From Sulfurimonas sp. (lineage in GTDB: Bacteria; Campylobacterota; Campylobacteria; Campylobacterales; Sulfurimonadaceae): a DNA stretch of 7,892 nucleotides. Positions 1 to 5,954 of this stretch are shown here, one piece after another. Numbering within the stretch: position 1 is the stretch's first letter; every line of letters starts with the position of its first letter. The position numbers and the translations under genes are program-made. Under the pieces are notes generated by a model. The model worked only from the letters and a program-made list of their open reading frames with translations. It had not been told where the DNA came from and searched no databases. Location of the stretch: assembly GCA_016764205.1 (NCBI GenBank), contig JAESSH010000047.1, forward strand, positions 10,018-17,909, written 5' to 3'.

Positions 1-340
1 TTCTTTCAAGCTTTACAGATTCTAATTCAAAACCCCTAGCATTAATGGTAGCCCAATCAGAGAAACCGTTAAAAAGATTGTACTTAGCACTGAGGCTGTA
101 GTTATGACTTGGGGTAAAGGTAAAAGCTGTTGGATTCTCTAACTTCTGCCAAGAAAATCCTGCTTCAATTGTCGGGTAGTAAGCACTTTTTGCTTCATCT
201 TTTATGTACTCACTATATTTTACATTACTTTTTGCTATTAAAATTTTAGGAGAATTAGTTAAGGCTAACTCGATTGATTCTGATAATGTCAAAGCAAATA
301 ATGGCATATATGATGCCATAAAAATTAAAATTATTTGCAT
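1..340 (-). CDS. TolC-family outer membrane efflux protein, N-terminal part (3' end outside window)
   Basis: This frame starts at the ATG at 340-338 and stays open to the window edge, giving about 113 residues. The N-terminus reads MQIILIFMASYMPLFA, a likely Sec signal peptide cleaved before LTLSESIELALTNSP. That is the usual opening of an outer-membrane efflux protein (OEP/TolC family): a short helix with an 'LxxAlxxNp' pattern followed by the first long periplasmic helix. A later stretch, YYPTIEAGFSWQ, resembles the 'P.i...a.y' entry into the first outer-membrane beta-hairpin. The gene follows the RND pump with a one-base TAATG overlap, and GGAG lies at 349-346 on the minus strand. It should therefore be the dedicated exit channel of this pump, forming a trimer that spans periplasm and outer membrane. 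The family assignment is firm from sequence and context. Substrate and full length cannot be judged. Confidence 0.88.
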   Translation of the reverse strand, partial: MQIILIFMASYMPLFALTLSESIELALTNSPKILIAKSNVKYSEYIKDEAKSAYYPTIEAGFSWQKLENPTAFTFTPSHNYSLSAKYNLFNGFSDWATINARGFELESVKLER

Positions 341-349
341 TATATCTCC
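338..349 (-). promoter_or_regulatory. Ribosome binding site and TAATG coupling, RND pump to outer-membrane channel
   Basis: The minus strand shows GGAG (349-346) and TAATG (342-338), with the pump stop and the channel start sharing one A. This is the same arrangement as at the adaptor/pump junction. It fixes the start of the truncated TolC-like gene. Confidence 0.78.
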
Positions 350-3300
350 GTTTGTTTTTGAGATGAAATACTCAGCATCAAGTACATCAAAGCAGGTGTA
401 ACTAAAATCGTAAACAACATTGAAAAGGCAAGTCCACCAGTGATAACTGAACCTAAGCCTCTATAAAATTCAGAACCTGGACCTGGTATGAGGACTAAGG
501 GCAACATTCCAAATACAGAGGTTAAAGAACTCATAAAAATAGGTCTGAGGCGTGAACGCGTAGCTTCAACTATAGCCTCTTTAGAGTTCATTGCCTGAGA
601 ACGTATATTATTTAAAGATTGATGGACTATAAGAATGGCATTGTTTACAACAATACCTATTAATATAATAAACCCTAACATTGTCAATACATCAAGTGGC
701 TGTGGCGCTACAAACATATTTGTAAGTTTTAATCCAATAAAACCACCAGCAGTTGCCATAGGAACTGTAAACAAAATTACTAAGGGATAAACAAAACTTC
801 CAAATAAGGCACTCATGAGAAGATAAATAATAGCTAAGGCAAAAACGAGATTCCATTTCATAGACTCTATCGTTTGGGCGAGCTTATCTGCTTTTCCAGC
901 AAGCCTTACGGTTGTCCCATTTTCAAGCATACTTTTGGGTACTTTTTCTTGTAAAATAGCCTCTAATTTTTCTACACTTTCTTCTAAGGTCATACTTGTT
1001 GGAGGTGTAACTTGAAGAGTGATTGTCCTTTTACCTTCAACATGACGAATTTTTGTAATTCCTGTAGTATGTTTAAGCTGTGAGAGTTCAGACATAGGTA
1101 CTAAACCTGCTTTAGGAGTAGCAATCTGTGTTAAATAGAGTGCTTCAGGTGAATTGATCAAAGCATCTTGAGACTTTAAAATTATATCAATAGACTTTTT
1201 ACCATCTTGCGTATATTCACTTATTTTTCGCCCATCAAGAAGAACATCTGCTGTGAAACCAAAGCTTCTACTATTCATTCCAACATTTACTAAAGCATTA
1301 CGATCTGGAATAATAAGCGCTTCTGGAAAAAGTAACTCTATGGATGGAATAGGACGTACTTGAGCACCCTTAAGCTCTTGTAAAATTATGCCAAATAACA
1401 TTCCACCAATTTGAGTAAGTTTTGATATATCCTGACCGCTAATATCTATGTCAATATTTCTTCCCTCCCCAATACCTTGCTCAAATACACCACTTTGAAG
1501 TGAAATACCAAATACTCCAGGAAAGCTATTAATAACAGGCATCATAAAAGGAATGTACTCAGTAGCTCTCGTTTCTTCTTTTGAAATCATACCCTGAATA
1601 ATTAAATCACCAAATGAAACATAAAAACTATTTGCAATAGGTGGAATCCCATCTACCTCCTCTTTATAATGAGGCTTCATATGCTCATATATTTTATGTC
1701 CTATATCTTTTTTTTCATTTTCTGAGAGTCCTGGAGGTGGAATCAAAATATTCATAATAAGGTTTTGATTTCCTTGGGGAAGGTACTCCATCTTTGGAAA
1801 GAGTAACATAATTGTAATGATAGAAATACTCCCCATAAGCAAGATAATTATAAACTGATTCATTCTTCTTTGAAGACTCCATATAACAGTATTCATAAAA
1901 AAAGAAGCGATTTTTTTTGCCATGCTTACTAAAAATGAGTCTGGTTTTTGTACTACTTCATACTCTTTGTCATGACTACTTGAACTTAGTTTTATAAGCT
2001 GCGTCCAAAACATGGGAATAACAGAAATGGAAACAAATAAAGAAAATGTAATCGCAGCAGTCACTGCAATAGCAATATCTTTAAAAAGTTGTCCAGCCTC
2101 TGATTCTAAAAAAATGACAGGTAAAAAAACTGCTATTGTTGTTAAGGCGGACGCCACTAATGCACCCCATACCTCAACTGTACCATCATGTGCAGCATCA
2201 AATGGCTTCTTACCCATCTTTAAATGCCTATCAATATTTTCTAAAACAACAATCGCACTATCGAGCAACATCCCAACTGCAAAAGAGATACCAGCAAGAG
2301 AGATTGTATTAAGACTTCTATCCATACTATTTAAAACAATAAAGGTTGCAACTATACTAATAGGTATAGCAGCTGAAACAACTGCTGTTGGTAAAAATGA
2401 ACGTAGAAACAGTAGAAGTGTAATGATTGCTAAAACTGCTCCAATCGCAATGTTTTGTTGTACTAAGTCTATGGCACCTTGGATATATCCTCTCTGGTCA
2501 TAATACCAGTCAAGATAAATATCATGTTCTGGAAGTACCTTTGCATTAAGATGTTTTACAACTTCTTCTACCCTATTTGTTGTGTCTACAATGTTTGCCG
2601 ATGGATCCATTCTAATACCATATATAAGTGCTTTGTTTAAACTCTCCCCACTCGATTGTAAAATGTTTGCAATAACTTTTTCATATCCTTTTGAAATTTC
2701 TGCAACATCTCCTAAACGAATACTTTTCTCCCCATCGTTAAAGAGTACCATCTCCTCGAACTCTTCAATTGAGGTAAACCTTGCAGATGTTCTCACGCGG
2801 TATGTTCGTCTGTCAATATCTACAGTTCCTGCTGCTGTATCGATATTTTCATTTTCGATTGCAGTTGCAACAGCTTCTATGGTTAATCCATGTGCTGCAA
2901 GTCTTTGGGGAAACAATTTTATGTGCAACTCATCTTTTGTTCCACCGGGTACAAAAATACTAGCTACACCCTTTACCCTCTCAAACTTCTCTTTTACCTC
3001 GTTGTCAAGGTATGTTAAATACGTATCTATATCTCTATCATTACCTTTTGTCGCAACAAAGCCCATCCAAATGGTTGGAGATGCATTTGAGCCAGCTGAT
3101 TGGATAATAGGTTTTTGCACATTCTGAGGATAATTTTCAACTTGGTTAAGTTTGTTTGAGACTTCAAGAAGTGCCTTATTCATATCTGTGCCAATTTCAA
3201 AGGTTAAAGTGATTTCAGAAATATTGTCAGAGGCTGTAGCCTTATACCCGACTAAACCTGGAGTAGACTTTAATTGCTCTTCTTGTTTTTCAACAATATC

Positions 3301-3483
3301 ACGTTCAACTTCACTCGGTGTTGCACCTGGCCATAAAGTTACCACCCCAATCTCTGGTTCTATTACATTTGGAGTAAGTTTATATGGGAGTTGTGTAAGG
3401 GAGACAAGTCCAAACATTAGGATTAAGATTATACCAACAAAAACACTTACAGGTTTTTTTATAGATATATCAATAATATTCAT
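340..3483 (-). CDS. RND (HAE-1/AcrB-like) efflux pump, inner-membrane permease
   Basis: This 1047-aa protein has normal length for the AcrB/AcrD/AcrF family and is predicted to be a proton-driven trimeric exporter. TM1 lies at about 10-30, followed by a large periplasmic loop beginning with the family hallmark WPGATPSEVE (51-60). TM2-TM6 lie at about 342-493, a second periplasmic loop at about 563-875, and TM8-TM12 at about 877-1037. In TM4 the motif GMLLDSAIVVLENIDR (404-419) keeps the first relay aspartate (D408, matching AcrB D407) but has S409 where AcrB has D408. In TM10, GIVVNNAIL (943-951) has N947 where AcrB has K940. R978 of RLRP matches AcrB R971, and S985 matches T978. This one-Asp, no-Lys pattern is, from memory, shared by a large branch of HAE-1 pumps, so I read the protein as functional. 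The start ATG overlaps the adaptor stop (TAATG) behind the SD GGAGAAGG at 3498-3491. Substrates cannot be told from sequence. Confidence 0.96.
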   Translation of the reverse strand: MNIIDISIKKPVSVFVGIILILMFGLVSLTQLPYKLTPNVIEPEIGVVTLWPGATPSEVERDIVEKQEEQLKSTPGLVGYKATASDNISEITLTFEIGTDMNKALLEVSNKLNQVENYPQNVQKPIIQSAGSNASPTIWMGFVATKGNDRDIDTYLTYLDNEVKEKFERVKGVASIFVPGGTKDELHIKLFPQRLAAHGLTIEAVATAIENENIDTAAGTVDIDRRTYRVRTSARFTSIEEFEEMVLFNDGEKSIRLGDVAEISKGYEKVIANILQSSGESLNKALIYGIRMDPSANIVDTTNRVEEVVKHLNAKVLPEHDIYLDWYYDQRGYIQGAIDLVQQNIAIGAVLAIITLLLFLRSFLPTAVVSAAIPISIVATFIVLNSMDRSLNTISLAGISFAVGMLLDSAIVVLENIDRHLKMGKKPFDAAHDGTVEVWGALVASALTTIAVFLPVIFLESEAGQLFKDIAIAVTAAITFSLFVSISVIPMFWTQLIKLSSSSHDKEYEVVQKPDSFLVSMAKKIASFFMNTVIWSLQRRMNQFIIILLMGSISIITIMLLFPKMEYLPQGNQNLIMNILIPPPGLSENEKKDIGHKIYEHMKPHYKEEVDGIPPIANSFYVSFGDLIIQGMISKEETRATEYIPFMMPVINSFPGVFGISLQSGVFEQGIGEGRNIDIDISGQDISKLTQIGGMLFGIILQELKGAQVRPIPSIELLFPEALIIPDRNALVNVGMNSRSFGFTADVLLDGRKISEYTQDGKKSIDIILKSQDALINSPEALYLTQIATPKAGLVPMSELSQLKHTTGITKIRHVEGKRTITLQVTPPTSMTLEESVEKLEAILQEKVPKSMLENGTTVRLAGKADKLAQTIESMKWNLVFALAIIYLLMSALFGSFVYPLVILFTVPMATAGGFIGLKLTNMFVAPQPLDVLTMLGFIILIGIVVNNAILIVHQSLNNIRSQAMNSKEAIVEATRSRLRPIFMSSLTSVFGMLPLVLIPGPGSEFYRGLGSVITGGLAFSMLFTILVTPALMYLMLSISSQKQTEI

Positions 3484-3498
3484 TAATTTACCTTCTCC
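3481..3498 (-). promoter_or_regulatory. Ribosome binding site and TAATG coupling, adaptor to RND pump
   Basis: The minus strand shows GGAGAAGG (3498-3491) just before TAATG (3485-3481). The adaptor stop TAA and the pump start ATG share one A. The SD lies inside the last adaptor codons, so re-initiation by terminating ribosomes is likely. This supports both the chosen pump start and near-fixed production of adaptor and pump. Confidence 0.8.
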
Positions 3499-4529
3499 AT
3501 TACAGGCATATCTGGAAATACTCTCTCATTACCTTTTACAATAACTTTCATACCAACTTTTAAACCCTCTGCTTTGATTGCTACTTCATCTTGAAGATAA
3601 CTCACAACACGTACAGGAATCATCACTGCTTTAGAATCTACAACACTAAAGACTACTAAGCTTCCAAAACGTTTAATAACTGCGTCACGAGGAACAAGTA
3701 AGGCTTTTTCTTTTTTAAGTATAGGTACTTTTACATCTATTCGCATACCTTCAATAAGATTTTTTTGAGCCTTGAGTGAAAGTTTTACTGGAAAGGTACG
3801 GCTATTTTTATCTGCTAAAGGAACAATGGTTTTTACGTAAACATTTATATCCTTGTTGTTGATTCTAGCCTGAAGTTTTTGTTTGGTAAAAATTATATGT
3901 AGAAGTTTACTTGGAATATTTATCTTAGCCTCTATGCTACGAGGATCTACGAGAGTAAAAACACTATCTCCAACTGCTACCCATTCACCTATATCAACTA
4001 TTCTTTTTATTATAATTCCATTATATGGTGCTTTGATTGTTTTGTTTTGTAGCTCAATCTTCATTGCAAGAAGTTCTGCCTTATGTGACTCGATTTGTGC
4101 ATTTAATGATTCGAGTGTGTAATAGGTAGTATCGTAACTACTTTGTGCAATACTATTTTTATGTATCAAAGCCTTTGCACGTTTAAGATCTTTTTTTTGC
4201 TTTTTTTGTTGTGAAAGAAAAGAGTTTACAATGGCTTGTTTTGCTTTGAGCTTCGCTTGTAAAATAGAACTCTCTAGTTTTAAAAGAACATCCCCTTCTT
4301 TTACCCTCTGCCCTTCTTTTGCGTAGAGCTTACGCACAACACCTGAACTCTCAGAAGCAAGATCAGAGTTTCTATCGTAGTAAAGCGTTCCTACATAGTT
4401 TTGTAGCGAATTTACATAACTCTCTTCAACCTTAACGGTCTTTACCAAAGATGCTGATGCTTGAGTAGCTTTCCCTTCATTTGCCTGTGTAGTAAAAAAA
4501 AGTGCTGCAAGTAATAATATATATTTCAT
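3483..4529 (-). CDS. RND efflux periplasmic adaptor (membrane fusion protein)
   Basis: This is a 348-aa adaptor that should bridge the RND pump and the TolC-like channel. It opens with a short Sec signal (MKYILLLAALFFTTQA, cleavage after residue 16). There is no lipobox cysteine, so the protein is probably soluble in the periplasm rather than lipid-anchored. The first lipoyl half-motif lies at about 59-88 (SGVVRKLYAKEGQRVKEGD), and a lysine- and glutamine-rich alpha-hairpin at about 89-162. The second lipoyl half lies at about 163-194 (IKAPYNGIIIKRIVDIGEWV), the beta-barrel at about 198-270, and a membrane-proximal domain at 271-345 (LLVPRDAVIKR, then GLKVGMKVIVKG). The order and length are standard for HlyD_D23/AcrA-type adaptors. 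It is the first gene of the operon. Its ATG sits 9 bases after AAGGAAG (4545-4539, minus strand), and transcription must begin in the divergent gap upstream. Confidence 0.94.
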   Translation of the reverse strand: MKYILLLAALFFTTQANEGKATQASASLVKTVKVEESYVNSLQNYVGTLYYDRNSDLASESSGVVRKLYAKEGQRVKEGDVLLKLESSILQAKLKAKQAIVNSFLSQQKKQKKDLKRAKALIHKNSIAQSSYDTTYYTLESLNAQIESHKAELLAMKIELQNKTIKAPYNGIIIKRIVDIGEWVAVGDSVFTLVDPRSIEAKINIPSKLLHIIFTKQKLQARINNKDINVYVKTIVPLADKNSRTFPVKLSLKAQKNLIEGMRIDVKVPILKKEKALLVPRDAVIKRFGSLVVFSVVDSKAVMIPVRVVSYLQDEVAIKAEGLKVGMKVIVKGNERVFPDMPVMEKVN

Positions 4530-4563
4530 AAATAGATACTTCCTTATTTATTTTGCTAAATAC

Positions 4564-4594
4564 TAACAAATTAGAATTACATCTTGGTAACAAA
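4564..4594 (+). repeat. Direct repeat TAACAAA in the divergent intergenic region
   Basis: The heptamer TAACAAA occurs at 4564-4570 and again at 4588-4594, 24 bases apart. The flanks also match in part (CTAACAAAtt and GTAACAAAct). It lies between the ATTATAAT box and the start of the efflux operon, where an operator for a repressor or activator would sit. In AT-rich DNA a repeated 7-mer may be chance, so regulator binding is speculative. Confidence 0.25.
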
Positions 4595-4609
4595 CTGGCG
4601 ACACTCATT

Positions 4610-4617
4610 ATTATAAT
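4610..4617. promoter_or_regulatory. Palindromic ATTATAAT box, candidate -10 for divergent promoters
   Basis: The 141-bp gap between the RND operon and the divergent gene at 4671 contains ATTATAAT. It reads as TATAAT on the plus strand (4612-4617) and on the minus strand (4615-4610), so it could serve as the -10 in either direction. No good -35 stands out on either strand, which is common in Campylobacterota. TATAAA at 4641-4646 is an alternative plus-strand -10. The match is seen in the sequence; its use as a promoter is inference. Confidence 0.4.
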
Positions 4618-4670
4618 TAAAATTATGTTATGGTTTTAGTTATAAAAAAATCTTAGACATTGGAGCCAAC

Positions 4671-5177
4671 ATGAGAACAATACTCTCACATTTATATCTA
4701 GTTCTATTACTACCTGCTTTACTTAGTGCTGAAATACCAGGGTTTGAGGATTTATTTGATGAGGGTTTAGTTGTTCCTGACAAGTCTTACTCGAATAAGC
4801 AGAAAGAAAATATTCCACCGAGAAATAAAAACATAAATAAAGAACAAAATACAGCTGTACAAAAAAGTGTTTATGGTGATTCTTCGCTTTCTTATATTGG
4901 GAAGGTAGAACCTTCTGATAAGTGTATTAGTCTTGTTAAACATATCAACAAGTATTACGGAGAGAAGCGAGAATATATGTATTATAAGTATAGTTTCTCT
5001 TATAATAAAAGAATAAAAAAGTCATTTAATACCTTTAAGAGTAAATTGAGAAAAGACTATCATAAAAACTGCTATAAAAGACCTCATAAAACAGTTGCCT
5101 TTTGGGAAAAATGGCAGAGGAGCGCTTCCTTGCCAGCCTATCATAAATTTCCAGATAATACTTTCACAGGATGGTAA
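4671..5177 (+). CDS. Hypothetical secreted, basic, tyrosine-rich protein
   Basis: I do not recognise this 168-aa protein. Residues 1-20 form a clear Sec signal peptide (hydrophobic LYLVLLLPALLSA, cleavage after A20), so the mature protein should be periplasmic or exported. The mature start is acidic (EIPGFEDLFDEG). It is followed by a low-complexity Lys/Asn/Gln linker at about 38-65 and a strongly basic, tyrosine-rich part at about 92-140 containing YMYYKYSFSYNKR. Two cysteines (C85 and C134) flank that basic segment and could form a disulfide. The end is aromatic (FWEKWQR, then DNTFTGW). The start is supported by GGAG at 4662-4665, five bases before the ATG. It is divergent from the RND operon and upstream of the toxin-antitoxin promoter, so it probably forms its own unit. 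A link to efflux is possible from position only. Coding status is well supported by the SD and signal peptide. Confidence 0.8.
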   Translation: MRTILSHLYLVLLLPALLSAEIPGFEDLFDEGLVVPDKSYSNKQKENIPPRNKNINKEQNTAVQKSVYGDSSLSYIGKVEPSDKCISLVKHINKYYGEKREYMYYKYSFSYNKRIKKSFNTFKSKLRKDYHKNCYKRPHKTVAFWEKWQRSASLPAYHKFPDNTFTGW

Positions 5178-5191
5178 GAAACTTATATTTG

Positions 5192-5220
5192 CTTCCAATA
5201 AACAGTAATTTGGCTATAAT
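5192..5220 (+). promoter_or_regulatory. Promoter of the toxin-antitoxin module
   Basis: A perfect -10 TATAAT (5215-5220) is preceded by TTTGGC, giving the TTTGGCTATAAT form typical of vegetative sigma promoters in Campylobacterota. A weak -35 candidate, CTTCCA (5192-5197), sits 17 bases upstream. Transcription should begin near 5227, about 10 bases before the Shine-Dalgarno sequence. Type II antitoxins usually repress such a promoter themselves, but I see no clear inverted-repeat operator. Confidence 0.65.
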
Positions 5221-5236
5221 TTAAAATAAACAATTC

Positions 5237-5242
5237 AAGGAG
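5237..5242 (+). promoter_or_regulatory. Ribosome binding site AAGGAG deciding the antitoxin start
   Basis: AAGGAG is followed by two adjacent ATG codons at 5245 and 5248. The first is only 2 bases from the SD, the second 5 bases. Five is also the spacing at the gene starting at 4671, so 5248 is the likelier start. The difference is a single methionine. Confidence 0.65.
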
Positions 5243-5247
5243 ATATG

Positions 5248-5448
5248 ATGACTATGCCTCTAAATTTACATCCTCGCTATATCACTGATGATAATGGTGA
5301 AAAAATATCTGTAGTTATAGATATGCAAGAATTTGAAAATATGTTAGAAGATATAAAAGACTTGAAAGCCATAGCAGATAGAAAAGATGAGAGTACAACT
5401 TCCCATGAAAAATTTTTAACCGAGTTAAGAGCTGATGGCACTCTATAA
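5248..5448 (+). CDS. Type II antitoxin, Phd/YefM-like
   Basis: This 66-aa protein has the form of the short Phd/YefM-type antitoxins paired with RelE toxins. It has an N-terminal strand-turn-strand 'RYITDDNGEKISVVIDMQEFE', here split as RYITDDNGEK then ISVVIDMQEFE, matching the family pattern 'y.vde.G.k.aVvl..eeye'. An acidic helix, MLEDIKDLKAIADRKDE, follows, and then a C-terminal tail that would wrap the toxin. It should neutralise the downstream toxin and co-repress the promoter at 5192-5220. The N-terminal DNA-binding part is short, as in this subgroup. A RelB-type label would be an acceptable alternative. An upstream ATG at 5245 would add one residue. The stop overlaps the toxin start by 14 bases, so the pair is translated together. 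Confidence 0.85.
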   Translation: MTMPLNLHPRYITDDNGEKISVVIDMQEFENMLEDIKDLKAIADRKDESTTSHEKFLTELRADGTL

Positions 5449-5701
5449 TATTGAGTGGAAAACATCAACAAAAAAAGAACTTCGTAAAATTGAAAAAAAA
5501 CAGATTAAAAAAATTATAGAAGCAGTAGAAAGTTTAGCTTCAAACCCCCATCCTCCAAACCATAAAAAAATCTTAGGTACTGATTATAACTTTAGAATAA
5601 GAGTTGGTAATTATAGAATTATCTATTATCTTGAAAATGACAAACTTTTAATTGAAATAATAAGAGTTAGACATAGAAAAGATGCTTATACAACTCCTTA
5701 A
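5435..5701 (+). CDS. Type II toxin, RelE/ParE superfamily (probable mRNA interferase)
   Basis: This 88-aa protein has the classic RelE fold pattern. It has an N-terminal strand YNIEWKTSTKKELRKI, a lysine-rich helical pair (about 11-36), 'LASNPHPP' (34-41), then the core strands NFRIRVGNYRIIYYLEND (52-69) and the terminal strand IEIIRVRHRKDAY (73-85). R54, R56 and R61 in the RIRVGNYR block and H80-R81-K82-Y85 at the end match the positions that carry catalytic residues in ribosome-dependent RelE nucleases. RNA cleavage is therefore more likely than a ParE gyrase-type action, but this is inference. It starts inside the antitoxin gene (14-base overlap) with only a weak AAGAG upstream, fitting coupled and lower toxin expression. 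All expected motifs are present and there is no frameshift, so the module looks intact. Confidence 0.92.
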   Translation: MALYNIEWKTSTKKELRKIEKKQIKKIIEAVESLASNPHPPNHKKILGTDYNFRIRVGNYRIIYYLENDKLLIEIIRVRHRKDAYTTP

Positions 5702-5954
5702 TTTCTGGGCAGCGATAAAAAACGACATCTCACATATACAAGTAAATACTACACCATTCACTGCAATAAGCTACAATCCCAACAATGAAAAAGAAACCTG
5801 ACTTTAAAGTAGACTCTCCTTTCCAACCAGCTGGTGATTAACCAACTGCTATTAAAGAATTAACAGATTCTATCCTTAAAGGAAATCGCTACTAATTTGG
5901 AACTAATCGGAATTGCAAACACAAGCTATAGTAGAGTGTATAAATATCCATAAA
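5702..5954. other. 253-bp gene-free gap between the toxin and the TolC-like gene
   Basis: Apart from the uvrB relic at 5785-5895, this gap holds nothing I can name. A TACAAT at 5772-5777, preceded by AAGC, resembles a damaged GCTATAAT -10 and might be the old uvrB promoter. I see no convincing GC-rich hairpin with a T-run for either converging transcript, so rho-independent termination is not evident. Confidence 0.5.
5785..5895 (+). pseudogene. uvrB: Decayed 5' fragment of uvrB (excinuclease ABC subunit B)
   Basis: Translating from the ATG at 5785 gives KPDFKVDSPFQPAGD, a TAA at 5839-5841, then PTAIKELTDSILKGNRY and a second TAA at 5893-5895. This matches the UvrB N-terminus (family pattern 'FKl.S.FkPsGDQP.AI..L..g...G...QTLLGVTGSGKT'; E. 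coli begins [20 protein letters not shown]). Both stops fall exactly where the family has glutamine, so each looks like a single C-to-T change of CAA. Past the second stop the resemblance fades, though GGAATTGCAAACACA (5909-5923), shifted by one frame, could be a worn Walker A stretch. Only about 37 of roughly 660 codons remain and there is no good SD. The uvrB match is from recalled family sequence, not a search. It is a non-functional relic; an intact uvrB is expected elsewhere in the genome. Confidence 0.78.

Noticed and set aside
2012..3127. Long plus-strand open frames of 163 and 181 codons (2012-2503 and 2582-3127) opposite the RND gene
   Set aside because: They lie wholly antisense to a clear 1047-aa pump with conserved motifs, and their translations are low-complexity Ser/Ile/Thr-rich shadows without recognisable domains.
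5772..5777. TACAAT as an active promoter in front of the uvrB relic
   Set aside because: It departs from TATAAT, has no clear -35, and lies only 7 bases before the ATG with no SD. At most it is a worn remnant of the original promoter.
5682..5801. A 39-codon open frame running from inside the toxin gene into the gap
   Set aside because: It has no Shine-Dalgarno sequence, overlaps the toxin in another frame and ends inside the uvrB relic. Nothing in the translation suggests a protein.
5871..5884. Near-palindrome TCCTTAAAGGA as a terminator
   Set aside because: The stem has a one-base centre and cannot form a real hairpin, there is no T-run, and the bases are explained by the uvrB-derived codons for Ile-Leu-Lys-Gly.
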